Shown here piece after piece: positions 7,330-13,918 of a stretch of 16,661 nt of DNA. A program made the translations under genes and the position numbers. The stretch lies in the NCBI GenBank assembly GCA_020438595.1, contig JAGQUI010000017.1, positions 1 to 16,661 of the forward strand, given 5' to 3'. This stretch comes from Propionibacteriaceae bacterium. GTDB lineage: Bacteria > Actinomycetota > Actinomycetes > Propionibacteriales > Propionibacteriaceae. Positions within the stretch are counted from its first letter, which is position 1; each line of letters opens with the position of its first letter. Below the pieces are notes generated by a model. That model did not search any database and was not told the DNA's origin. It worked only from the letters and a program-made list of their open reading frames with translations.

Positions 7330-8259
7330 ATGGCAACCATCGAAGCCCGCGCCGTCGCCGACGCCGAGACCAAGCAGCGCCGCCGCCGGTTCTCCCCGGG
7401 CCGCATCGCCGCCTGGGCGGTGATGATCGCGTTCCTGATCCTCACCCTGTTCCCGTTCTACTGGATGCTGCGCACCGCGTTCTCGACCACGCGCTCGCTG
7501 CCCTCCGACCCGAACTCGCTGCTCCCGGTCGACTTCACCTGGGGCGCCTTCGAACGCGTCCTCGGCCTCGGAACGAAGGAGCAGGCGATCGCCGAGGGCG
7601 GCTCGGGCGCGTCCGTGAACTTCTGGCTGTACCTGCGCAACTCGGTCATCTACGCAGGCGCCGTGACGCTCGGCCAGGTTTTCTTCTGCGCCATGGCCGC
7701 CTACGCCTTCGCCCGGCTGCGCTGGCCGGGACGCAACGTCGTGTTCGGGATCTTCCTCGGCGCCCTGCTGGTGCCGCCGATCTTCACCAGCCTGCCGAAC
7801 TTCGTCCTGATCAAGAACCTGGGCCTGCTGAACACCTTCCCCGGCATGATCCTGCCCACGTTCCTGATGACCCCGTTCGCGATCTTCTTCCTGCGCCAGT
7901 TCTTCCTCGGCATCAGCCGGGAGATCGAGGAGTCCGCCGCGCTCGACGGTGCCGGGCCCTGGCGGACGTTCTTCCGGATCATCCTGCCGATGAGTACCGC
8001 CCCGGTGACCACACTGGCGATCCTGACCTTCATCCAGACCTGGAACGACTACTTCTGGCCGCTGCTGGTCGGCAACACCGATCAGACCAAGGTGCTCACG
8101 GTCGCCCTGGGGGTGTTCCGGTCCCAGACACCGGCCGGCTCCCCCGACTGGGCCGGCCTGATGGCCGCCACGCTCCTGACCGCGGCCCCGGTCCTGCTCC
8201 TGTTCTTCGCGTTCGCCCGGAAGATCATCGACTCGATCGGCTACTCCGGCGTGAAATAG
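7330..8259 (+). CDS. Sugar ABC transporter permease, MalG/UgpE type
   Basis: The 309-residue protein opens with a charged cytoplasmic tail (QRRRR at 16-20) and has six membrane segments. The EAA loop lies at about 200-220 (EESAALDGAGPWRTFFRIILP), followed by the QTWNDYFWPLL segment (236-246) typical of CUT1 second permeases. It forms the membrane channel of the importer together with the preceding gene. The ATG at 7330 is set by AAGGAG seven bases upstream; the frame is open back to 6895 but that stretch is antiphase shadow of the first permease. The gap to the first permease is 11 bp. A 99-bp interval with a very strong hairpin separates it from the binding-protein gene. No ATPase gene accompanies the pair. 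Confidence 0.94.
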   Translation: MATIEARAVADAETKQRRRRFSPGRIAAWAVMIAFLILTLFPFYWMLRTAFSTTRSLPSDPNSLLPVDFTWGAFERVLGLGTKEQAIAEGGSGASVNFWLYLRNSVIYAGAVTLGQVFFCAMAAYAFARLRWPGRNVVFGIFLGALLVPPIFTSLPNFVLIKNLGLLNTFPGMILPTFLMTPFAIFFLRQFFLGISREIEESAALDGAGPWRTFFRIILPMSTAPVTTLAILTFIQTWNDYFWPLLVGNTDQTKVLTVALGVFRSQTPAGSPDWAGLMAATLLTAAPVLLLFFAFARKIIDSIGYSGVK

Positions 8260-8280
8260 CCCACCGCCACCACAGAGTTT

Positions 8281-8312
8281 CCGCGGGCCCGGGAGGCACC
8301 CCGGGCCCGCGG
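8281..8312 (+). other. Perfect 13-bp stem hairpin upstream of the binding-protein gene
   Basis: CCGCGGGCCCGGG (8281-8293) pairs perfectly with CCCGGGCCCGCGG (8300-8312) around the 6-base loop AGGCAC. It lies 21 bases after the second permease and about 46 bases before the binding-protein ATG. No T-run follows, so it is not a canonical terminator. It may be a leaky terminator, an mRNA processing or 3'-end protection element, or a 5' stabiliser for the downstream cistron. Confidence 0.7.
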
Positions 8313-8358
8313 GAGGAACGACCCAACCACCACTCCATCGCCCAACGAAAGGTTTCTC

Positions 8359-9735
8359 ATGTCCAGATTCACCAGGCGCAAGGCGGGCGCGGCCATCGCG
8401 GCGCTCGCAGCGCTCACCCTCTCACTGACCGCCTGCTCGGGCGAATCCACGTCGGGCGGCTCGGCGGGCGGCGACGCGTCCGGCGAGATCAGCTACTGGC
8501 TGTGGGACAGCAACCAGCAGCCCGTTTACCAGCAGTGCGCGGACGCCTTCCACACCGCCAACCCGGACATCACGGTCAAGATCACCCAGTACAGCTGGGA
8601 CGACTACTGGACCAACGTGACCAACGGCTTCGTGGCCGGCACCGCTCCGGACGTGTTCACCGACCACCTGTCGAAGTACCCCGAGTTCGTCACCCAGGGC
8701 CAGCTCGAGCCGCTGGACGACTACCTGTCCGCGGACGGTGTGCAGACCGACATCTACCAGCCCGGTCTGGCCGACCTCTGGGTGGGCCAGGACGGCAAGC
8801 GCTACGGACTGCCGAAGGACTTCGACACCGTCGCGATCTTCTACAACAAGCAACTGCTCTCCGACGCGAAGGTGAACGAGGCCGACCTGGCGAACCTCAC
8901 CTGGAACCCGACCGACGGCGGTACCTACGAGAAGATGATCGCCCACCTCACCGTCGACAAGAACGGCAAGCGGGGCGATGAGGCCGGCTTCGACAAGACC
9001 AAGGTCAAGGTCTACGGCCTCGGCCTGGACGGCGGCTCCGGCGGCGGCAACGGCCAGACCCAGTGGAGCATGTACACCGGCACCACCGGCTGGGACTTCA
9101 CCGACAAGAACCCGTGGGGCACCCACTACAACTACGACGCCCCCGAGTTCCAGAACACCATGACCTGGATGCGCTCGCTGATCGAGAAGGGCTACATGCC
9201 CAGCATCGAGTCGATCACCGGGCAGAGCTCCGCGGACCTCTTCGGCGCCGGCAAGTACGCCATGATCACCAACGGCTCGTGGATGATCAACCAGATGTTC
9301 GGCTACAAGGGCGTCGAGACCGGTCTGGCCCCGACCCCGACCGGCCCCAACGGCAAGCGCTCCAGCATGTACAACGGCCTCGCCGACTCGATCTGGGTGG
9401 GCTCGCAGCACAAGGCGGCCGCCGCCAAGTGGGTCGAGTACCTCGGCTCCGCAGCGTGCCAGGACATCGTCGGCAAGTCCGGCGTGGTCTTCCCGGCCAT
9501 CCCCAGCGGCACCGACCTCGCCGGTGAGGCCTTCGCGGCCAAGGACATCGACGTGAACTCCTCCTTCCTGGTGCACATCACCGACGGCACGACGTTCCTG
9601 TTCCCGATCACCGACCACGCCTCGCAGGTCACCGGCATCATGCAGCCCGCGGTCGACGCGGTGTTCACCGGCAAGGAGCCGGCCAGCTCCCTGACGGCCG
9701 CGAACGACCAGGTGAACGCCCTGTTCGCCGGGTAG
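8359..9735 (+). CDS. Extracellular sugar-binding lipoprotein of the ABC importer
   Basis: The 458-residue protein has a lipoprotein signal peptide: basic RFTRRK, a hydrophobic core and the lipobox LTAC with lipidated C26. A Ser/Gly-rich linker follows, then a family-1 solute-binding fold starting at ISYWLWDSNQQPVYQQC. Landmarks such as GTAPDVFTDH, RYGLPKDFDTVAIFYNK and GAGKYAMITNGSWM are those of CUT1 sugar-binding proteins. It would sit on the outer face of the membrane and deliver sugar to the two permeases. Numerous Trp and Tyr residues fit stacking against an oligosaccharide. GAAAGG at 8347-8352 precedes the ATG by 6 bases. Gene order is unusual, with the binding protein after the permeases. 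Its cistron is flanked by strong hairpins on both sides, which would allow higher abundance than the permeases (inference). Confidence 0.95.
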   Translation: MSRFTRRKAGAAIAALAALTLSLTACSGESTSGGSAGGDASGEISYWLWDSNQQPVYQQCADAFHTANPDITVKITQYSWDDYWTNVTNGFVAGTAPDVFTDHLSKYPEFVTQGQLEPLDDYLSADGVQTDIYQPGLADLWVGQDGKRYGLPKDFDTVAIFYNKQLLSDAKVNEADLANLTWNPTDGGTYEKMIAHLTVDKNGKRGDEAGFDKTKVKVYGLGLDGGSGGGNGQTQWSMYTGTTGWDFTDKNPWGTHYNYDAPEFQNTMTWMRSLIEKGYMPSIESITGQSSADLFGAGKYAMITNGSWMINQMFGYKGVETGLAPTPTGPNGKRSSMYNGLADSIWVGSQHKAAAAKWVEYLGSAACQDIVGKSGVVFPAIPSGTDLAGEAFAAKDIDVNSSFLVHITDGTTFLFPITDHASQVTGIMQPAVDAVFTGKEPASSLTAANDQVNALFAG

Positions 9736-9751
9736 CCTTCGCACCACCCAC

Positions 9752-9787
9752 GGATGGGCCGGGCAGCCCTGCAGGCCCGGCCCATCC
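9752..9787 (+). other. Perfect 13-bp stem hairpin downstream of the binding-protein gene
   Basis: GGATGGGCCGGGC (9752-9764) pairs perfectly with GCCCGGCCCATCC (9775-9787) around a 10-base loop, starting 16 bases after the binding-protein stop. No T-run follows. It probably protects the 3' end of the binding-protein mRNA or acts as a partial terminator that lowers expression of the next three genes. Confidence 0.7.
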
Positions 9788-9807
9788 ACCAATTCCGGAT
9801 CACCGCC

Positions 9808-9813
9808 GAGGAG
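9808..9813 (+). promoter_or_regulatory. Ribosome binding site fixing the glycosyltransferase start
   Basis: GAGGAG lies 6 bases before GTG 9820. The frame is open back to an ATG at 9754, but that ATG lies inside the hairpin at 9752-9787 and has no ribosome site, so GTG 9820 is preferred. Confidence 0.75.
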
Positions 9814-9819
9814 ACCGTC

Positions 9820-11130
9820 GTGGGTCGGGTTCGCGCCGTCCTCACCGTCCAGCGAGGGACCATGTTCGCGCTGGCGGTCGCCGCCGTCGCGCTGCGCTGG
9901 CGGTTCATCGATTTCCAGTCCGGGGACTACCGCACGTTCCTGGCGCGGTGGTGGGAGTTCCTGGCCACCAACGGCCACCTGGCCGGGCTGCGCGACGACT
10001 CGTTCTCCAACTACAACACCCCCTACCTCGCGCTGCTCGCGCTGGCCACCTACCTGCCCGTGCCCGCGCTCGCCGCCATCAAGACGATCTCGATCCTCGG
10101 CGACCTGGCCCTGGCCGGGGTCGGCTCCCGGATCGTGGCCCGGGTGCGACCGGCGTCGGCCTGGGCACCGGTCGCCGCGTTCGGCGCGGTGCTGTTCCTG
10201 CCGACCGTGGCCATGAACAGCGGCGTGTGGGCGCAGTGCGACTCGCTCTACGCCGCCGCGGGACTGGCCTGCGTGCTGTATCTGATGAAGGGACGCCCGT
10301 GGGTGGCGTCCGCCTGGTTCGGGGTGGCGTTCGCGTTCAAGCTGCAGGCGGTCTTCCTGCTCCCGGTGCTGGTCGGCGTGCTGGTGGTGAACCGGCACCG
10401 GCTGCGGACGCTGCTCGCTGCGCCGGCGAGCTTCCTGGCCTGCCTGGTGCCGGCGCTGCTCGCCGGGCGTTCGCTGGCCAGCCAACTGATGGTCTACCCG
10501 CTGCAGGTCACCGACTCCTCCGGGACGGGTGGCACCGTCGGGGCCGGTTCAGGCGGCGGGATGCCCCGCGGGAACCCGCCCGGCGGCGGCGCCCCGCCCG
10601 GTGGCCCGGGCGCGCCCGGAGGTGGCGGCACGGGCGGCTTCACCCTGAACGACGGGCAGAGCTTCACCCACAACGCCCCGACCCCGTACGCGTGGCTGCC
10701 CGCGGACGCGTCCGTGGCCTGGAAGTATGCCGGGCTCGCACTCACCGCCGCTGTCGTGCTGGCGTTCGGCGCGTGGCTGCTGGCGCGGCACCGCCGCCTG
10801 TCCTCCGGGCAGGTGCTGCTGGTCGCAGCGGCCTCGGCCCTAGTCGTGCCGCTGCTGCTGCCCGAGATGCACGAGCGCTACTTCTACCTTGCCGAGGTGC
10901 TGCTCGTCCTCGCCGGGTTCGTGGACCGGCGCTTCCTGCTGCCCGCGGCCGGCATCCAGTTCGCGAGCGTCACGACCTACCTGTCCTACCTGCTGGACCG
11001 CCCGGTGTTCCCCCTCGGGGTCGCCGCGGCGTTCGCCCTGGCCTCGGGAATCGGCGCCGCGGTACTGCTGGTGCTGGCCCTGAACCGTCCCCATCCCGCA
11101 CCGACGACGCCGGAGGCCGCATCGCCATGA
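9820..11130 (+). CDS. GT-C-type integral membrane glycosyltransferase (Gpi18-like mannosyltransferase family)
   Basis: The 436-residue, strongly hydrophobic protein has about nine or ten predicted membrane helices. Family-like features are an acidic residue in the first external loop (FQSGDYRTF, D36), NSGVWAQCDSLY (133-144), FAFKLQAVFLLP (171-182) and PEMHERYFY (348-356). The last two are typical of Gpi18-like and related polyprenyl-phosphate-sugar transferases. Such enzymes move a sugar from a lipid-phosphate donor to an acceptor on the outer face of the membrane. A Gly/Pro-rich stretch (about 232-273) interrupts the external region between helices, an unusual low-complexity insert. The stop overlaps the next start as ATGA, so translation is coupled with the second clan-D glycosidase. 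A biosynthetic-type enzyme in a sugar-uptake operon is unexpected; donor and acceptor are unknown. The fold class is fairly sure, the exact family moderately so. Confidence 0.78.
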   Translation: MGRVRAVLTVQRGTMFALAVAAVALRWRFIDFQSGDYRTFLARWWEFLATNGHLAGLRDDSFSNYNTPYLALLALATYLPVPALAAIKTISILGDLALAGVGSRIVARVRPASAWAPVAAFGAVLFLPTVAMNSGVWAQCDSLYAAAGLACVLYLMKGRPWVASAWFGVAFAFKLQAVFLLPVLVGVLVVNRHRLRTLLAAPASFLACLVPALLAGRSLASQLMVYPLQVTDSSGTGGTVGAGSGGGMPRGNPPGGGAPPGGPGAPGGGGTGGFTLNDGQSFTHNAPTPYAWLPADASVAWKYAGLALTAAVVLAFGAWLLARHRRLSSGQVLLVAAASALVVPLLLPEMHERYFYLAEVLLVLAGFVDRRFLLPAAGIQFASVTTYLSYLLDRPVFPLGVAAAFALASGIGAAVLLVLALNRPHPAPTTPEAASP

Positions 11131-12731
11131 GAACTCTGGACGTTCCCTCGCCGGACCTCGTCCGGGTGCAGCGCGAGCCGTCCGGCAGCTGGGCGCACCC
11201 GGCCGGGACCGGCATCGAGGTGCGCTGCGAGCCCGAAGGGGCTGGGCTCCAGGTACTCGTCGGGGCACTGCCCGGGGTGGGCGTGAGCCGGGTGCAATTG
11301 CGGTGGCGGCGGAGCGTCCCCCCGGACGCCGTCGTGCTCGGGGACGCCTGGGAGCGCAGCTACGGCGACCTGGCCTGGCGGCCGCTGCACGCGGAGGCGC
11401 TGCACCCGTGGCTGGTGCTCGTGCACTCTCCCGGCTACCGCACGTGGGGCGCCGGTGTGGACGTGCGGAGCGGCAGCTTCGCGGGCTGGACGATCGATCC
11501 CGACGGAGTCTCGCTCTGGCTCGACCTGCGCGCCGGGGCCGATCCGGTGCTGCTCGGTGACCGGGTGCTCGCCGCCGCCACCGTTCGCTGGGTGGAGGGT
11601 GGGGACGGGCCGTTCGCCACGCAGTGCGCGCTCGCGTCCGCGGTGTGCCGGGACCCGCTGCCGGTCGGGCCGCTGGTCGGGGCGAACAACTGGTACTACG
11701 CGTACGGCCGCGACTTCGACGCTGACGCCGTGGTACGGGACGCCCGGACGATCGCCGAGCTGGTCGGCGACCACCCGGTTCGCCCGTTCGGGGTGGTGGA
11801 CGACGGCTGGAGCGTCGACGGCACCGCGGACGGGCGGCCCGCCTCGGGCGGTCCCTGGGACGCCGGCCGGCCCGGGACGTTCCCGGACCTGGCCGAGGTG
11901 GCCGGGCGGATCGCCGCCGAGGGGGTCCGGCCCGGGATCTGGTTCCGGCCCCTGCAGCACCGGTTCGCACCGGACGCCGGCGGGCTGCGTCCGTGGCAGG
12001 GCGGCTGGGCGCTGGACCCGAGCCACCCCGCGACCATCGACCGGGTCGCCGCGGATGTCCGCCGGATCCGCGGGTGGGGCTACGGACTGGTCAAGCACGA
12101 CTTCTCCACGTTCGAGGCACTCGGCCGGTGGGGCTTCCAGATGGGGCCGCGCCCGTGCGCGGACGACGTGCACGCGCACGACCGCACCCGCACCACCGCA
12201 GAGGTGCTGGTCGATCTCTACACCGCGATCCGGGAGGCCGCCGGTGACGGTGTCGTGCTGGGCTGCAACGTGGTCGGCCACCTCGCCGCGGGGCTGGTCG
12301 AGGCGCAGCGCACCGGCGACGACACGTCCGGCCGGGTCTGGGAGCGCACCCGGCGGATGGGCGTGAACACGCTCGCCTTCCGGCTGGCCCAGCACCGGCG
12401 CCTCTTCACCGTGGACGCCGACTGCGTCGCCAGCACCCCGAGTACCGACTGGGCGAAGAACCGGCAGTTCCTCGACCTCGTGGCCCGCTCCGGCACGGCC
12501 CTGTTCGTCTCGATCGAGCCCTCGACCCGCTCCGAGGCCATCGACGCCGACCTGTCCGCCGCACTGCGGCTGGCCCTGGACGGTGGCGCGCCCGGCGGGG
12601 TCGAGCCGCTGGACTGGCTGCACACCCTGACCCCGGCCCGCTGGCGGTGCGGCGCGGACGAGGTCGGCTACGACTGGTACGAGGCGGCCGGCGTCGACCC
12701 GTACGACCTCACCGACGGCAGCAATCCCTAG
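11127..12731 (+). CDS. Clan GH-D glycoside hydrolase, alpha-galactosidase-like (GH36-related)
   Basis: The 534-residue protein has an N-terminal beta domain (about 1-180) and a TIM barrel beginning at GANNWYYAYG (185-194). Clan-D landmarks are VVDDGWS (223-229), LVKHDFST with predicted nucleophile D325, GCNVVGHL (379-386) where GH36 has its CSSGG motif, and RTGDDTSG (395-402), where D398 or D399 would be the acid/base. It is over 200 residues shorter than the locus's GH36 enzyme and lacks most of the C-terminal beta domain. There is no signal peptide, so it is cytoplasmic. The ATG overlaps the glycosyltransferase stop (ATGA), with GGAGG 10 bases upstream. Annotation as alpha-galactosidase would be plausible, but its motifs are divergent and it could act on another alpha-glycoside or be a transglycosidase. 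Confidence 0.82.
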   Translation: MRTLDVPSPDLVRVQREPSGSWAHPAGTGIEVRCEPEGAGLQVLVGALPGVGVSRVQLRWRRSVPPDAVVLGDAWERSYGDLAWRPLHAEALHPWLVLVHSPGYRTWGAGVDVRSGSFAGWTIDPDGVSLWLDLRAGADPVLLGDRVLAAATVRWVEGGDGPFATQCALASAVCRDPLPVGPLVGANNWYYAYGRDFDADAVVRDARTIAELVGDHPVRPFGVVDDGWSVDGTADGRPASGGPWDAGRPGTFPDLAEVAGRIAAEGVRPGIWFRPLQHRFAPDAGGLRPWQGGWALDPSHPATIDRVAADVRRIRGWGYGLVKHDFSTFEALGRWGFQMGPRPCADDVHAHDRTRTTAEVLVDLYTAIREAAGDGVVLGCNVVGHLAAGLVEAQRTGDDTSGRVWERTRRMGVNTLAFRLAQHRRLFTVDADCVASTPSTDWAKNRQFLDLVARSGTALFVSIEPSTRSEAIDADLSAALRLALDGGAPGGVEPLDWLHTLTPARWRCGADEVGYDWYEAAGVDPYDLTDGSNP

Positions 12732-12736
12732 GAGGG
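12731..12736 (+). promoter_or_regulatory. Ribosome binding site fixing the kinase start
   Basis: GGAGGG starts on the last base of the preceding stop codon and lies 6 bases before ATG 12743. The frame is open further upstream only as a shadow of the glycosidase gene. Confidence 0.8.
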
Positions 12737-12742
12737 CAACCG

Positions 12743-13738
12743 ATGGAGAGCATCACCAAGAACCGGCAGCCGCCCGAGGTGCTGCGGGCGATGGTGGCGC
12801 GCGCGTACGGCGCCGACCAGGTCGTCGATGGCGACGACTTCGCCACCGAACTCGGCCACGGCTGGTTCAACGTCGCCTACCGGATCCGGCTGGCCGACGG
12901 CCGGGAGGTGGTGCTCAAGGTCGCGCCGCCGCCCCACGTCCGCGTGATGACCTACGAGCGCGACCTGATGGCCAACGAGGTGGCCGCGCTCGGGCTGGTG
13001 AGGGCGCGCACGGGCGTGCCCGTCCCCGTGGTCGACCACTACGACACCGCGCGCGACCTGTGCGACGCCGAGTGGTTCTTCATACCGTTCGTCGACGCGG
13101 AGAACTTCGGCGTGATCGACAAGACGGATGCGTTGACGCCCGTCCAGGTCGACGCCTACAACCGACTGCTGGGCGCGGCGAACGCCGAACTCAACACGAT
13201 CAGCGGCCCGCACTTCGGGCGTTTGCACGGTCCGGGCTTCCCCACCTGGCGGGAGGCGTTCGCCTCGATGATCGATGACGTGCTGGCCGACGGCGAACGC
13301 CTCGCCGTCGACCTCGGCTGGAGCTACGGCCTGCTCCGGGGCCTGATCGCGGACCACCTGCCCCTGCTCGACGCGGTGACCGAACCGCGGTTCGTCGAGT
13401 GGGACCTGTGGGACGGCAACACGATGGTGCGGGACGGCCGGATCGTCGCCATCATCGACCACGAGCGCGCCTTCTACGGAGATCCGCTGATCGAAGCCGG
13501 GTTCACCGGCCTCGACCTGCCGGTGTTCGGCGACCCGTCCGCGTTCATCGGCGGCTACGGGCGGGCCCCGCTCACCGACGACGAACTCCGGCGCCGCCGC
13601 CTGTACACGCTCTACCTGATGCTGATCATGGTGATCGAAACCAGATACCGCGGCCATGACACCCCGGACGCCTACGACTGGGCTCGCAGCCGACTGGACG
13701 AGCTGATGGGCGGGTTCGGCATCACCAGGGACCGGTAG
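12743..13738 (+). CDS. Aminoglycoside-phosphotransferase-fold small-molecule kinase
   Basis: The 331-residue protein has the APH/choline-kinase fold. A nucleotide loop (ELGHGWFNVAYRI, 36-48) precedes the ATP lysine in VVLKVAP (K59). The catalytic loop FVEWDLWDGNTMV carries D221 and N226, and IIDHERAFYGDP carries the metal-binding D239. The first position of Brenner's motif is Glu instead of the usual His. Such kinases phosphorylate hydroxyl groups on antibiotics, sugars, amino sugars or choline. Location as the last gene of the importer operon, 11 bp after the glycosidase, argues for a sugar-type substrate released or made in this pathway. No galactokinase gene is present in the window, so a sugar-kinase role is conceivable but unproven. 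The fold is confident, the substrate unknown; antibiotic resistance is unlikely from context. Confidence 0.85.
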   Translation: MESITKNRQPPEVLRAMVARAYGADQVVDGDDFATELGHGWFNVAYRIRLADGREVVLKVAPPPHVRVMTYERDLMANEVAALGLVRARTGVPVPVVDHYDTARDLCDAEWFFIPFVDAENFGVIDKTDALTPVQVDAYNRLLGAANAELNTISGPHFGRLHGPGFPTWREAFASMIDDVLADGERLAVDLGWSYGLLRGLIADHLPLLDAVTEPRFVEWDLWDGNTMVRDGRIVAIIDHERAFYGDPLIEAGFTGLDLPVFGDPSAFIGGYGRAPLTDDELRRRRLYTLYLMLIMVIETRYRGHDTPDAYDWARSRLDELMGGFGITRDR

Positions 13739-13745
13739 CGCCAGG

Positions 13746-13828
13746 TGCCGGAGAAGGGACTCGAACCCTCACGCCCATGGGGCACAGGAACCTAAATCCT
13801 GCGTGTCTGCCAGTTCCACCACTCCGGC
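13746..13828 (-). tRNA. tRNA-Leu (anticodon UAG)
   Basis: On the minus strand, acceptor arms GCCGGAG and CTCCGGC pair, followed by discriminator A. The anticodon stem CAGGA/TCCTG encloses TTTAGGT, giving anticodon TAG, which reads CUA and related Leu codons. A long variable arm and GGTTCGAGTCC in the T-arm fit a class II leucine tRNA. The 3' CCA is not encoded (the genome reads CCT). The gene ends 7 bases from the stop of the convergent kinase gene. No attachment-site duplicate was found in the window. Confidence 0.95.
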
Positions 13829-13888
13829 CGGCGCGCCGCAGTCTACTGGTGGGGCGCCTCGGCGTGCGTGGCCCGCCGGTGCGCGACC

Positions 13889-13910
13889 CATATACCCCTG
13901 GGGGTATATG
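13889..13910. promoter_or_regulatory. CsoR/CstR/FrmR-type operator palindrome
   Basis: CATATACCCC and GGGGTATATG are perfect 10-bp arms around TG. The ATACCCC/GGGGTAT core matches the known operator pattern of CsoR-family (DUF156) repressors, which sense copper, nickel/cobalt, formaldehyde or persulfide. It overlaps the -10 region of the SLAC1-family gene. No CsoR-family gene lies within the window. Confidence 0.7.
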
Positions 13911-13912
13911 AT
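13907..13912 (+). promoter_or_regulatory. -10 box of a probable leaderless promoter
   Basis: TATGAT matches five of six bases of TATAAT and lies 6 bases before GTG 13919. The transcript would therefore begin at or next to the start codon. No clear -35 box is seen. The box overlaps the right arm of the CsoR-type palindrome, so a bound repressor would block it. Confidence 0.5.
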
Positions 13913-13918
13913 CCTCGC

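Noticed and set aside
8422..10485. Very long open frame (687 codons) on the minus strand
   Set aside because: It is antisense to the binding-protein and glycosyltransferase genes. Its His/Gly/Val/Arg-rich, low-information composition is typical of GC-rich antisense shadow frames, and it shows no motif.
9948..11126. N-terminal extension of the second clan-D glycosidase (frame open from 9948)
   Set aside because: This stretch is Arg/Ala/Gly-rich shadow of the glycosyltransferase in another frame. The ATG at 11127 with ATGA overlap and GGAGG upstream is the credible start.
12743..13738. Antibiotic-resistance aminoglycoside phosphotransferase
   Set aside because: The fold matches, but the gene is the last member of a sugar operon and shows no specific resistance-enzyme signature, so a metabolic kinase is more likely.
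13746..13828. tRNA-Leu as integration site of a genomic island carrying the sugar locus
   Set aside because: No integrase and no second copy of the tRNA 3' end were found in the window, and base composition looks uniform. The locus could still be transferred, but nothing here shows it.
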